Assembly (NCBI GenBank): GCA_015488295.1
Contig: WFOC01000088.1
Location: forward strand, 1 to 41,043
From: Gammaproteobacteria bacterium
Lineage (GTDB): Bacteria > Pseudomonadota > Gammaproteobacteria > SZUA-229
Direction of reading: 5' to 3'
DNA: 41,043 bases
Shown: piece by piece, positions 32,207 through 41,043 of the stretch
Numbering within the stretch: position 1 is the first letter of the stretch
Layout: the number at the start of each line of letters is the position of its first letter
The notes under the pieces: model-generated
The model's input: only the letters and a program-made list of their open reading frames with translations
What the model was told of the DNA's origin: nothing
Database searches by the model: none
Program-made: the position numbers and the translations under genes

Positions 32207-32572
32207 ATGACCGCACTGAAAAAAATACTGTTATTTATGCTGGTGTTCTGTACCCTGGGGTACAGTAGCGCGTGGGCATATGATGGTCATGCGGTCGAAC
32301 TGAATGTTGATGCAAAGGTTGTGCTTGATGCTGATACTGCGGTTATGAGTTCATCTTTCATAGATGAGCAGAGCGCAGAACTTCATTCAGAGCAGGCACC
32401 GGCAGCGGGTGTCGACTGCGATCACTGCGGTCATATCTCTGCACACCTGCTGGCCATCTTTCCGCACAATGGTTATCTGTGTAGCATAAACCGATCCAGT
32501 GAATTGCTGGAACTGTCCGAAAGTTTTGCTTCATTTATTGTTAGTCCTGACCTAAGACCCCCCCGCGTTTAA
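32207..32572 (+). CDS. CzcI-like small exported protein of metal efflux locus
   Basis: 121 residues from ATG 32207 (an in-frame TTG at 32186 is less likely). The signal peptide ends SSAWA (about residue 24). A short cysteine/histidine site CDHCGHISAHLLAIFP lies near the middle and the protein ends SPDLRPPRV. Small exported proteins with a Cys/His site and an RPP tail, sitting just before the outer-membrane factor gene, are known from czc-type loci as CzcI; they are thought to modulate metal sensing or efflux. The family call rests on this build and position. The outer-membrane factor gene starts 89 bp downstream. Confidence 0.65.
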   Translation: MTALKKILLFMLVFCTLGYSSAWAYDGHAVELNVDAKVVLDADTAVMSSSFIDEQSAELHSEQAPAAGVDCDHCGHISAHLLAIFPHNGYLCSINRSSELLELSESFASFIVSPDLRPPRV

Positions 32573-32661
32573 TTCCCGAATATCGTCAGCCTTAGCGCTG
32601 ACCGTTGCGCACGCCTGCGATTTTTCCGGCTGTGTCTGTAGTATTTTTCGAGAGTTAAACA

Positions 32662-33978
32662 ATGATTATAAAACCGTGTTTTAAACGTGGATTGACCCTA
32701 TCCATCTGCCTGCCCATCTGTTTGTTTGGCAGTGCAGTGCTAATGCCTGTGGCCCATGCCGAAACCGCCAGCACCAGCAGCCAGTCCCGGCTGGCACCGA
32801 ATGCTGACAGCGTAGCACTGCAACGCTGGCTGAATAAAAATGTAAACAACCATCCTTCCGTGCTGGCAGCACAGGCGGCTGTTGATTCTGCCGGTTTCCA
32901 GCTGATTGCAGCTGACAGGGCGTTATATAACCCGGAGCTGGAATTTGATGCCGAAGCGGCAGAAACAAATTCTGCTTATGTCGGACTTAGCCAGACCATC
33001 GACTGGGGTGACATCCGTGGTGCCCGAACGGTCATGGCCGGCTCACAAAGAGCGGCAGCAAAACACGGCCTTGAGTCTACGCGTCGTAATACAGCGGCGG
33101 CGTTTCTCAGTGGCCTTTCCGAATACCACACCAGCGCAGCACTAAAAGCGCTGGCCAAACAGGGTGACACCCTGATGCAGCGCTCGGCAAAACTGGCGAA
33201 GAAGCGTTTTGATGCGGGTGATCTTGGCAAGGTCGAAGTGGATCTGGCCAACCTGTCTTATGCGCAGGCACGTTTTAAGCTTGCTGATGCCATTTCACAG
33301 CACGCGCGCGCTACGCAAAATCTGATTGCGTTAACCGGCAGCGCAAATAAAAACTGGCCAGATCTATTATCTGTTTATCCTGCACCGGACACGCAGCCAC
33401 AGCAAGTCGACAAAACCGTGCAGCAGTTGCCGCAGATGCGTGAAATTACGGCGCGGGTAAAGGCGGCACAGGACAATGTCAAAGTGCAATCTGGTCAGGG
33501 AACAATTAATCCAACCATCGCAGTTCGTGCCGGCAAGGAAGAGCAGGATACATTGCTGGGATTGAATTTATCAATTCCGCTGCAGGTAAGAAATAATTTT
33601 CGAGCCGAAGTGGATGCCGCCAATGCCGAGATGATACAGGCCGAGCGTGAAGCTATCGATGCTTATCGAAAACTCAAAAGCCGTTTAGAAATCGCCACAG
33701 TTTCCTATCAGCTAAGCCGCGATGCATGGCTCTCCTGGCAACAGTCGGGAGCGGATACCTTAAGTGAGCAAATCAAACTGCTGGAACGTCTGTGGAAAGC
33801 TGGCGAACTCAACACCACCGATTACCTGGTGCAACTAACACAGGCGCTGCAAACCAAAGCCAGCGCTATCGAGCAACGTGGCCGCATGTGGAACGACTGG
33901 AGCGAGTGGTTAATTGCTTCCGGAAAAATCGAACACTGGCTTTATCAGCAACCGGCAAATAACACGAGACAAAAATAA
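32662..33978 (+). CDS. CzcC/CusC-type outer membrane factor (TolC family)
   Basis: Trimeric outer-membrane channel of a tripartite heavy-metal efflux pump. 438 residues with a signal peptide (about 1-32, ending PVAHA). Two TolC-like repeats are visible with long heptad-bearing helices (HARATQNLIALTGSA, RAEVDAANAEMIQAEREAIDAYRKL). No lipobox, unlike CusC, which fits the CzcC type. It is the only outer-membrane factor in the window although two pumps follow. Its TAA overlaps the ATG of the adaptor gene in TAATG, so translation is coupled. Confidence 0.9.
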   Translation: MIIKPCFKRGLTLSICLPICLFGSAVLMPVAHAETASTSSQSRLAPNADSVALQRWLNKNVNNHPSVLAAQAAVDSAGFQLIAADRALYNPELEFDAEAAETNSAYVGLSQTIDWGDIRGARTVMAGSQRAAAKHGLESTRRNTAAAFLSGLSEYHTSAALKALAKQGDTLMQRSAKLAKKRFDAGDLGKVEVDLANLSYAQARFKLADAISQHARATQNLIALTGSANKNWPDLLSVYPAPDTQPQQVDKTVQQLPQMREITARVKAAQDNVKVQSGQGTINPTIAVRAGKEEQDTLLGLNLSIPLQVRNNFRAEVDAANAEMIQAEREAIDAYRKLKSRLEIATVSYQLSRDAWLSWQQSGADTLSEQIKLLERLWKAGELNTTDYLVQLTQALQTKASAIEQRGRMWNDWSEWLIASGKIEHWLYQQPANNTRQK

Positions 33979-35234
33979 TGAGTAACACAACAGTAAAATT
34001 TTTATTTCTGCTGGCTTCCTTATCGCTGGCATCCCCTGTTTTCGCCATGGGTGATCATGATGAAAACCATGATGACCATGGTCATGATGAAACCGGTCAG
34101 CAGCAGAGTGACCATAAAGACGACCATAAAGATGATCATGAAGAAGACGGGCATGACGATCACGATGGCTACGACGATCATGATGAAGCGGGCCATGAAG
34201 AAGGCGGCCACGAAGAAGACGGATCGGTCAAACTCAGTGCTGAGCAGATGGCCATTGCCGGCATTGTCAGCGAAGCGATTCAGTTAAGAAAAGTTTCTGA
34301 TGTTATCAGTGCCCCCGGTGAAGTGGTATTAAACGCCTATCAAACTTCTTCGGTGACACCGCGTGTTTCAGCGCAGGTGATACGACGTTATGCAAAACTG
34401 GGTGATGAAGTTCATGCGGGCCAACCGTTGCTGAGTTTATCCAGTGTCGAGATGGCAAACGCGCAGGGCGAATTACTGGTCTCTGAACGCGAATGGCAGC
34501 GGGTGAAAAAGCTTGGTAGAAAAGTGGTTTCTGCCTCGCGTTACACTGAAGCCAAAGTGGCTAGTGAACAGGCAAAAGCACGGGTGCTGGCCTACGGCAT
34601 GACCACCAAACAGATCGCCGACTTCATCAAAAGCGGCGATGCTTCAAAAGCCAACGGCATGTTTCAGTTGCTGGCACCACAGGGTGGTACAGTGATCAAA
34701 GACAACTTTATCCTTGGTGAACTGATCGAACCCGGTCGTGTGCTGTTTGTTATCAGCGATGAATCAATGCTCTGGGTAGAAGCAAAATTAACCCCGTCAC
34801 AGGTCAAGCTGGTATCACCGGGTAATCCGGTTTTAATTACTGCGGAGGGCAAACAGTTCAGCGGTAAAGTAGTGCAGGTACATCATGCGCTGGATGAAAG
34901 CACGCGTACCCTGGGTGTGCGTGTCGAGTTTGCCAACCCGAATGATGAACTGCACCCCGGTGTTTTTGTGCAGACAAAAATCAGCAGCAATAACACTGCG
35001 CAGGCCTTAGCCGTGCCGGCCAATGCGGTGCTGCGAAGCCCCGATGGTGACTGGATGGTTTTTGTTGAACATGAAGCCGGTGAGTTCGAACCGCAGGAAG
35101 TCGAGCTGGTAAGAACGGTTGGCGATGTTAGCGTCATTGAAGGTCTGGAGCTGGGCACACGCGTGGTAACACAGGGTGCTTTTTTTGTGCAATCGGAGCT
35201 GGCGAAAAGCGGCTTCGAAGTTCATAACCACTAG
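33978..35234 (+). CDS. CzcB/CusB-type periplasmic adaptor with His/Asp-rich N-terminus
   Basis: Membrane fusion protein linking pump and outer-membrane channel. The signal peptide ends SPVFA (about residue 23). Residues 24-77 are extremely rich in His, Asp and Glu (MGDHDENHDDHGHDE and similar), a probable divalent-metal chelating region. Then follow the barrel and lipoyl halves (APGEVVLNAYQ, then LLAPQGGTVIKDNFILGELIEPG), a helical hairpin (VSEREWQRVKKLGRKVVSASRY) and a C-terminal membrane-proximal domain. 418 residues. It is clearly paralogous to the second adaptor at 38511, which lacks the His-rich region. The pump gene starts 12 bp downstream. Confidence 0.92.
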   Translation: MSNTTVKFLFLLASLSLASPVFAMGDHDENHDDHGHDETGQQQSDHKDDHKDDHEEDGHDDHDGYDDHDEAGHEEGGHEEDGSVKLSAEQMAIAGIVSEAIQLRKVSDVISAPGEVVLNAYQTSSVTPRVSAQVIRRYAKLGDEVHAGQPLLSLSSVEMANAQGELLVSEREWQRVKKLGRKVVSASRYTEAKVASEQAKARVLAYGMTTKQIADFIKSGDASKANGMFQLLAPQGGTVIKDNFILGELIEPGRVLFVISDESMLWVEAKLTPSQVKLVSPGNPVLITAEGKQFSGKVVQVHHALDESTRTLGVRVEFANPNDELHPGVFVQTKISSNNTAQALAVPANAVLRSPDGDWMVFVEHEAGEFEPQEVELVRTVGDVSVIEGLELGTRVVTQGAFFVQSELAKSGFEVHNH

Positions 35235-35246
35235 GGATGTGCAGCC

Positions 35247-38200
35247 ATGTTAAATAAAATAATTGCAACGGCGGTTTCCAGCCGCCTGCTGGTGGTGCTG
35301 GCGCTGATCGCTATATTGCTGTCCGGTTTTCTTATCCTGCCAAAATTAAATCTGGATGCTTTTCCCGATGTCACCAACGTGCAGGTCACGGTAAATACGG
35401 AGGCTCCCGGCCTGGCGGCAGAAGAAGTCGAGCAGCTCATCACTTTTCCTATCGAAGCGGTAATGTATGCGCTGCCCGATGTTGAGGAAGTGCGCTCCAT
35501 TTCCAAAACCGGTTTGTCCGGTGTTACCGTGGTGTTTACTGAAGGCACCGATATTTACTTTGCACGCCAGCTGGTTTTCGAGCGGCTACAGGCAGCAAAA
35601 GAACAAATTCCGGATGGTGTCGGCACACCGGGTATGGGGCCGAATACCTCTGGTCTGGGACAGGTCTTTCAATACATGATCCGTGCCGAAGTGCCGGGCA
35701 CCTATGATGCGCTGACTCTGCGCAGTCTGAATGACTGGGTGGTTAAACTGTTATTGATGCCGGTTGATGGCGTTACCGAAGTGCTGTCGTTTGGTGGCGA
35801 GGTGCGCCAGTATCAGGTGCAGTTAAAACCGCAGCGCCTGCTGAGTTACGACTTAACGCCGGATGATATCAGTCGGGCTATCGAAAACAATAACCACAAC
35901 GCTGGTGGCTGGTATCTGGATCGCGGTGCCGAGCAGTTAATTATTCGTGGTGTGGGCTGGGTACGCAGTGGCGAAAAAGGCCTGCATGATATCGGCAACA
36001 TACCGGTGAAGCAGATCGACGGCACCGTGGTGCGCGTTAGTGATGTTGCCGATGTTGAGTTTGGTGCAGAGATTCGTCAGGGCGCGGTCACCATGACCCT
36101 GCGTGATGAAAATGGTGAAGCCAAACCGCTGGGTGAAGTGGTGGTTGGCATCGTTATGAAACGCATGGGTGCAAACACCAAAGTGACCATTGAAGGGGTC
36201 AAGGATCGTCTGCCGATTATTCAGCAGGCATTGCCTGACGGCGTTATTATCGACCCGTTTTATGACCAGTCCGATCTGGTCGATCAGGCAGTTGACACGG
36301 TTATTACAGCGTTATTGCAGGCGTTTGTGTTAATCATCATTATCCTGATGCTGTTTATGATGAATCTGCGTGCCACCTTGCTGGTGTTGTTATCCATTCC
36401 AATTTCGATTGGCCTGGCGCTGATGGCGATGGCGCAGATGGGCATTTCTGCCAACCTGATGTCGCTGGGTGGCCTGGCGATTGCCATTGGTATGCTGGTG
36501 GATGGTTCGGTGGTGATGATGGAAAACATCTTCGCTCATCTTAGTCATCCGGATAAGCAACATGAAGAGCATATAAAACACAAAGTGGCGCTGGACGACA
36601 ATGACCCGTTCGATGTCTCGCATGATTCGCACGGCATCATTCTGCGTATTCAGCAGGCAGCAGAAGAAGTCGGGCGGCCGGTGTTTTTTGCCGTGCTCAT
36701 TGTTGGCATTGTGTTTGCGCCACTGTTCAGCCTTGAAGGTGTCGAAGGCAAAATGTTTCAGCCGATGGCGATTTCGATACTGCTCGCCATGATGGGTGCG
36801 CTGGTTGTGGCGCTGGTGGTGATTCCGGCACTGGCAACCTACATGTTCAAAACCGGTGTGGTGGAAAAACCCAGCCCGGTGCTGGTGCCGATTGAAAAAT
36901 GTTATCGCGCCTTGCTGGAACTGGCATTGAAGAAAAAGTCCGCCGTGGTGATTTCTTCGGTGGCCCTGTTTATCGCTTCGCTGGCACTGCTGCCTTTTCT
37001 CGGCACCGAGTTTGTGCCGGAACTGGAAGAAGGCACGATAAATGTGCGGGTCACGCTGGCACCATCATCCAGCCTGAATACCGCGCTGGAAATTGCTGCC
37101 AAACTGGAAAAGCAGCTGATGACATTTCCCGAAGTGCTGTATGCCTCCAGCCGCATCGGTCGTGCCGAAGTGGGTGGTGATCCGGAACCGGTTTCCAATA
37201 TCGAAATCTTTATCGGCCTGAAACATATCAGCGAATGGACAACCGCATCGGATCGTAAATCGTTGCAGCTGGTCATGGAAGAAAAGATGTCACTGGTGCC
37301 CGGTCTGCTGTTCAACTTTTCACAGCCGATTGCTACCCGTGTTGACGAGCTGCTTTCCGGGGTGAAAGCGCAACTGGCAATCAAACTGTTTGGCCCGAGT
37401 CTTGATGTGCTTGTCGCCAAGGGCAAGGAAATCGAAACGCTGGTTAAACAGGTTGAAGGCACTCGCGGTGTTGCGCTGGAACAGACCGAAGGTGAAGCAC
37501 AGTTGGTAGTGCGTCCGGATCGTGATCTGCTGGCGCGTTTCGGCATTCCGGTGGATCAGGTGATGATGCTGGTCAGCGATGCCATCGGCGGTCAGGAAGC
37601 CGGTCAGGTGATCAGCGGTAACGAGCGTTACGACATTTATGTGCGCCTCGCCAAAGAGCACCGCAACAGCATCGAAGCTATTCGCAGCCTGATTTTGCAG
37701 GCCGCTGATGGTGCCTGGGTGCGTCTGGGTGATGTTGCTAAAGTTGCAATTGAATCCGGCCCGCCGCAGATTCGTCGTGACGATGTGCAGCGTCGCGTGG
37801 TAATCCAGAGCAACGTCGAAGGTCGTGACATGGGTAGTCTGGTAGCAGAAATTGATCAGCGCATTCGCAGCGACATCGACCTGCCTGCCGGTTACAGCGT
37901 GGTCTTCGGTGGCCAGTTCAAAAATCAGCAGCGGGCGCAGGCGCGTCTTATGGTGGTGGTGCCGTTGTCACTGGGGCTGATCTTTTTAATGCTGTATTTT
38001 GCTTTCAACTCGGTCGGTCAGGCCTTGCTGATTCTACTCAACGTGCCGCTGGCATTAATCGGCGGTATTGGTGCGCTGTTTGTTTCCGGCCTGTATCTGT
38101 CGGTGCCCGGCTCCATCGGCTTTATCACCCTGCTCGGGGTGGCGGTGTTAAACGGCGTGGTCATGGTGAGTTCGATCAACCAGCGTATCGAAGGTGGACA

Positions 38201-38441
38201 GGCGGTGGAAGACGGTGTGTTTGAAGGTGCCCTGTCCCGTCTGCGACCGGTGCTGATGACCGCGATTACCTCGGCGCTGGGTTTGATTCCATTGCTGATG
38301 TCCAGCGGTGTTGGTTCGGAAATTCAGCAGCCGCTGGCAACCGTGGTGGTCGGTGGTTTGATTTCATCGACCTTGTTGACGCTGTTCGTGGTGCCGGTTC
38401 TGTACGAGCGGTTTTCACGACACAAGTATTCCAGCGAATAG
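35247..38441 (+). CDS. Heavy-metal efflux RND pump (CzcA/CusA family), first copy
   Basis: Proton-driven inner-membrane pump of the HME-RND family; 1064 residues, full length. The N-terminal LNLDAFPDVTNVQV and GPNTSGLGQVFQY are typical. In transmembrane segment 4 the sequence is AIGMLVDGSVVMMEN with Asp419 and Glu426. The first Asp of the CzcA signature DFG-x3-DG is missing and AIG stands in its place, as in CusA-like pumps. The metal is therefore not safely predictable. A His-rich cytoplasmic-side insertion (HLSHPDKQHEEHIKHK) follows this helix. It is encoded after its adaptor with 12 bp spacing. Confidence 0.94.
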   Translation: MLNKIIATAVSSRLLVVLALIAILLSGFLILPKLNLDAFPDVTNVQVTVNTEAPGLAAEEVEQLITFPIEAVMYALPDVEEVRSISKTGLSGVTVVFTEGTDIYFARQLVFERLQAAKEQIPDGVGTPGMGPNTSGLGQVFQYMIRAEVPGTYDALTLRSLNDWVVKLLLMPVDGVTEVLSFGGEVRQYQVQLKPQRLLSYDLTPDDISRAIENNNHNAGGWYLDRGAEQLIIRGVGWVRSGEKGLHDIGNIPVKQIDGTVVRVSDVADVEFGAEIRQGAVTMTLRDENGEAKPLGEVVVGIVMKRMGANTKVTIEGVKDRLPIIQQALPDGVIIDPFYDQSDLVDQAVDTVITALLQAFVLIIIILMLFMMNLRATLLVLLSIPISIGLALMAMAQMGISANLMSLGGLAIAIGMLVDGSVVMMENIFAHLSHPDKQHEEHIKHKVALDDNDPFDVSHDSHGIILRIQQAAEEVGRPVFFAVLIVGIVFAPLFSLEGVEGKMFQPMAISILLAMMGALVVALVVIPALATYMFKTGVVEKPSPVLVPIEKCYRALLELALKKKSAVVISSVALFIASLALLPFLGTEFVPELEEGTINVRVTLAPSSSLNTALEIAAKLEKQLMTFPEVLYASSRIGRAEVGGDPEPVSNIEIFIGLKHISEWTTASDRKSLQLVMEEKMSLVPGLLFNFSQPIATRVDELLSGVKAQLAIKLFGPSLDVLVAKGKEIETLVKQVEGTRGVALEQTEGEAQLVVRPDRDLLARFGIPVDQVMMLVSDAIGGQEAGQVISGNERYDIYVRLAKEHRNSIEAIRSLILQAADGAWVRLGDVAKVAIESGPPQIRRDDVQRRVVIQSNVEGRDMGSLVAEIDQRIRSDIDLPAGYSVVFGGQFKNQQRAQARLMVVVPLSLGLIFLMLYFAFNSVGQALLILLNVPLALIGGIGALFVSGLYLSVPGSIGFITLLGVAVLNGVVMVSSINQRIEGGQAVEDGVFEGALSRLRPVLMTAITSALGLIPLLMSSGVGSEIQQPLATVVVGGLISSTLLTLFVVPVLYERFSRHKYSSE

Positions 38442-38510
38442 CAGACTTGCCGACAGCGACGCAGGTTGTTGCCGGCAAGCCATCGCAACTTAAATGTACG
38501 AGAGAAAAGT

Positions 38511-39608
38511 ATGGCTCCTTATATTTTAATTTTACTCACGGCTTTTTCTCTGGCAGTTCATGCCGGTGAAGATAAACATGAAGACGAAAATGCAGGCGGT
38601 GTTATCGAAATGTCAGCACAGCAACGCGCTGCGCAGGGCATCGAAATCGCCGAGGTGCAGTCGCGCACTTTAACCGCCGTGGTCAACGCGCCGGGTGAAG
38701 TGGCGATCAATCTGTACCGCTCGGCGCAGGTGACACCGCGCATCACTGCGCAGATCGTTTCGCGTAATGCTTACCTTGGCGACCGGGTGAAAAAAGACCA
38801 GAAGCTGGTAACGCTTTCCAGTGTCGCCATGGCCGAAGCGCAGGGGGCGCTGGTGGAAGCTGACCGGGAATGGAAGCGGGTAAAAAAACTGGGCCGCAAG
38901 GTGGTTTCCGAAAAACGCTATGTCTCGGCGCAGGTAGCAAGGCAGCGCGCCTATGCCACGGTGCTGGCCTACGGCATGAGCAAAAAAGAAGTCGCACAGT
39001 TAATCAATGACGGTGATGCCTCACGCGCCACCGGCGAGTTTGATCTGCTCAGTCCACAGGATGGCACCATTATCTTCGATAAATTCATGCTGGGTGAAGT
39101 GGTGGAAGCGGGGCGTTTGTTGTTTGAAGTCAGCGATGAATCGGTGGTCTGGGTAGAAGCCAAACTGCGCCCGGAACAGGCGGTAAATATTCGCGTTGGC
39201 AGCACCGCACATATCAGTGTCGACGGTAAAAACTGGATCGATGGCAAAGTGGTGCAGCTGCACCATCGTCTTGATGCCGGCAGCCGTACCCTGGGTGTGC
39301 GCATCGAAGTCAGCGAAAAAATCGATCTGTTGCATCCGGGTGAATACGTGCAGGTGGCACTGGAAACCAGTGCCAGTGAAAAACGTCTGGCTGTGCCGGA
39401 GAGAGCCGTGGTGCTGATGCAGGGCAGCCCTTCGGTGTTCAAATTTGAAGATGGCAAGTTATCCGCTTACCCGGTCGAGGTCGGTCTTAATAGCGCCGGC
39501 TGGGTGGAGATCATCGCCGGCCTGGCCGAAGGTGAACGCATCGCAGTCAAAGGTGTGTTCACGCTCAAATCACTGGTACTGAAGTCGCAGATCGGCGACG
39601 ACCATTAG
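38511..39608 (+). CDS. Second periplasmic adaptor (CzcB/CusB type)
   Basis: 365 residues from ATG 38511, preceded by GAGAGAAA. The signal peptide ends AVHAG (about 18). A short acidic/His start (EDKHEDENAGG) replaces the long His-rich region of the first adaptor. From APGEVAINLYRSAQVTPRITAQ onward it aligns with the first adaptor without large gaps and shares blocks such as REWKRVKKLGRKVVS, VLAYGMSKK and RTLGVRIE; identity looks near half by eye. It starts 69 bp after the first pump gene and precedes the second pump gene by 32 bp, so the pair looks like a tandem duplication that diverged. Confidence 0.92.
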   Translation: MAPYILILLTAFSLAVHAGEDKHEDENAGGVIEMSAQQRAAQGIEIAEVQSRTLTAVVNAPGEVAINLYRSAQVTPRITAQIVSRNAYLGDRVKKDQKLVTLSSVAMAEAQGALVEADREWKRVKKLGRKVVSEKRYVSAQVARQRAYATVLAYGMSKKEVAQLINDGDASRATGEFDLLSPQDGTIIFDKFMLGEVVEAGRLLFEVSDESVVWVEAKLRPEQAVNIRVGSTAHISVDGKNWIDGKVVQLHHRLDAGSRTLGVRIEVSEKIDLLHPGEYVQVALETSASEKRLAVPERAVVLMQGSPSVFKFEDGKLSAYPVEVGLNSAGWVEIIAGLAEGERIAVKGVFTLKSLVLKSQIGDDH

Positions 39609-39640
39609 GCTGTTCCTGCAAAGTTTAACGAGGCAATAAC

Positions 39641-41043
39641 ATGTTAGAAAAACTGGTCGAAATCTCGCTGCGTTATAAATTTCTGGTGCTGGTCATCTTT
39701 GCTGTGGTCGCTTTTGGCGGCGTGCGCGCGGTGATGAATCTGCCCATCGATGCCTTCCCCGATGTCACGCCGGTGCAGGTCAATATCTATACCGAATCGC
39801 CGGGGCTGGCGGCAGAAGATGTCGAGCAACTGCTGACCTTCCCGGTGGAGTCGGGCATGGCCGGCTTGCCGGCGGTGCAGCAGATTCGTTCGGTGTCGCT
39901 GTTCGGCCTGTCTTATGTCTCGGTGTATTTCGAAGACGACATGGATATTTATTTCGCTCGCCGTCTGGTGATGGAACGTTTGCAGGAAGTCGCCGACCGT
40001 ATTCCTGAAGGTTACGGCACGCCGGAAATGGGGCCGAATACCTCCGGTCTGGGCCAGGTTTTCTGGTATACGCTGGAGCGTAATAATGAAAAACTGAGTG
40101 ATGCTGCGACTGCGCCGACCGACATGGATCTGCGCACCTGGCAGGACTGGAGTGTGCGCCTGATTCTACGCACTGCGCCGGGGGTCGATGATGTTATGTC
40201 CTGGGGCGGGCAGGAACGGCAGTACCAGGTGGTGATCGATCCGCTGCGTCTGATCAAATATCAGCTGGATTACAAAGCGGTGATGCAGGCGATTGAAAGC
40301 AACAACCGTCAGGTCGGCGGCCAGTATATCAATCTGGGTTCCGAGCAATATCTGGTGCGCGGTTTGGGGCTGGTGAAAAGTGAAGACGACATCGGCCAGA
40401 TCGTGATTAAGGTTGATGAAGGCGTGCCGGTATATCTGCGTGATGTCGCCGACATCAAACAGGCTCCTTCACTGCGTACCGGTGCGGTTACCCGCGATGG
40501 TGAAGAAGTGGTGCTTGGTATGGCCTTGTCACGTATTGGCGAGAATGCTAAAAGCGTGGTGGATGCCGTGAAAGAAAAGGTAAAAATTGCATCAACCGCA
40601 CTGCCCGAAGATATTCAGATTCGACCGATTTATGATCGCACCGACCTGGTTGAGAAAGCCGTTGGCACTGCCGAGCGCGCATTGATCGAAGGTTCGATAC
40701 TGGTCGCTATCGTGCTGTTTCTGTTTCTCGGTGAACTGCGCTCGGCCATCGTTGTGGTCGCCGCTTTGCCGCTGGCGATGTTGATTGCTTTTATCATGAT
40801 GGGTGAAGTTGGCCTGTCCGCCAACCTGATGTCACTGGCCGGGCTGGCCATCGGTATCGGTATGATGGTTGATGGCGCGGTGGTGATGACGGAAAACGCT
40901 TTTCGCATCATGGCTGAACGTCTTGAACAGCATAAGCTGGGTAAGGGGCCGCCGGTCAATCGCACCAGCGCAGTATTAACCGCTGCGCGTGAAGTGGCTA
41001 ACCCGATTGCTTTTGCCATCATCATTATCATCGTGGTGTTCCT
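39641..41043 (+). CDS. Second heavy-metal efflux RND pump, truncated by window end
   Basis: Open from ATG 39641 to the last base (467 codons seen); the gene continues outside. GAGG lies 8 nt before the ATG. The start MLEKLVEISLRYKFLVLVI and the segments LPIDAFPDVTPVQV and GTPEMGPNTSGLGQVFWYT match HME-RND pumps. Transmembrane segment 4 reads IGIGMMVDGAVVMTEN with Asp411 and Glu418, again lacking the first Asp of the CzcA signature. It is a paralogue of the pump at 35247 but not a close copy. It probably works with the adaptor at 38511. Where its outer-membrane partner is encoded, if not at 32662, cannot be seen. Confidence 0.92.
   Translation, partial: MLEKLVEISLRYKFLVLVIFAVVAFGGVRAVMNLPIDAFPDVTPVQVNIYTESPGLAAEDVEQLLTFPVESGMAGLPAVQQIRSVSLFGLSYVSVYFEDDMDIYFARRLVMERLQEVADRIPEGYGTPEMGPNTSGLGQVFWYTLERNNEKLSDAATAPTDMDLRTWQDWSVRLILRTAPGVDDVMSWGGQERQYQVVIDPLRLIKYQLDYKAVMQAIESNNRQVGGQYINLGSEQYLVRGLGLVKSEDDIGQIVIKVDEGVPVYLRDVADIKQAPSLRTGAVTRDGEEVVLGMALSRIGENAKSVVDAVKEKVKIASTALPEDIQIRPIYDRTDLVEKAVGTAERALIEGSILVAIVLFLFLGELRSAIVVVAALPLAMLIAFIMMGEVGLSANLMSLAGLAIGIGMMVDGAVVMTENAFRIMAERLEQHKLGKGPPVNRTSAVLTAAREVANPIAFAIIIIIVVF

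Noticed and set aside
35467-37831. Several 60-214 codon ORFs in other frames of the pump gene
   Set aside because: All overlap the long uninterrupted RND frame, which carries every expected family motif.
38442-38510. Separate promoter or small gene between the first pump and second adaptor
   Set aside because: The 69-bp gap has no -10/-35 pair or terminator; simple read-through is the better reading.

Overview
The window reads as chromosomal DNA of a gammaproteobacterium. The reasons are the conserved order nadB / rpoE-rseA-rseB-rseC, then a glutaredoxin-like gene, lepA, lepB, a DUF4845 gene, rnc, era and recO, and the pairing of orn with rsgA. Base composition is near 50% GC. No genus can be named from sequence alone. 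There are 37 protein genes (the last cut by the window edge). No tRNA, rRNA, CRISPR array, prophage or complete IS was seen.

Layout. 1-391: no convincing gene; an edge hairpin and the guaB promoter. 392-4124: guaB, guaA (GMP synthesis) and tadA. 4136-6517: a divergent pair, a ClsC-like phospholipase D and an endonuclease/exonuclease/phosphatase lipoprotein. 6743-12741: rsgA, a small cytochrome c and a Ste24-type M48 protease on the minus strand, orn on plus, then a rhodanese-type sulfurtransferase and nadB on minus. 13088-21862: the sigma-E regulon core followed by the lepA-to-recO block. 22050-27777: an orphan, divergent CheR-like methyltransferase, mltF, bioA and a membrane-anchored glutamate-synthase-like flavoprotein. 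28123-31118: a four-gene exported set (Met/His/Cys-rich protein, outer-membrane barrel, diheme cytochrome c, 120-residue protein) closed by a strong terminator. 31254-31784: a lipoprotein. 32207-41043: a heavy-metal efflux locus (CzcI-like protein, TolC-type outer-membrane factor, His-rich adaptor, RND pump, second adaptor, second RND pump, incomplete).

The housekeeping half is ordinary, but its intergenic spaces are not. Seven of them carry inverted repeats whose arms are short tandem units, of 10 nt in one family and 7 nt in three others. Every one lies directly after at least one stop codon and none lies in a divergent promoter region. By contrast, two small elements with IS-like terminal repeats sit only in divergent promoter regions (M48/orn and nadB/rpoE). 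REP-like hairpins are nested inside two of the repeat loci and recur beside a run of 14 G upstream of bioA.

The metal half combines two adjacent units: a candidate metal- or redox-linked porin/cytochrome operon behind a 20-bp palindrome, and a tandemly duplicated RND system with two adaptors and two pumps but one outer-membrane factor. No regulator gene for either is inside the window. The joint role of the two units is inference from adjacency.
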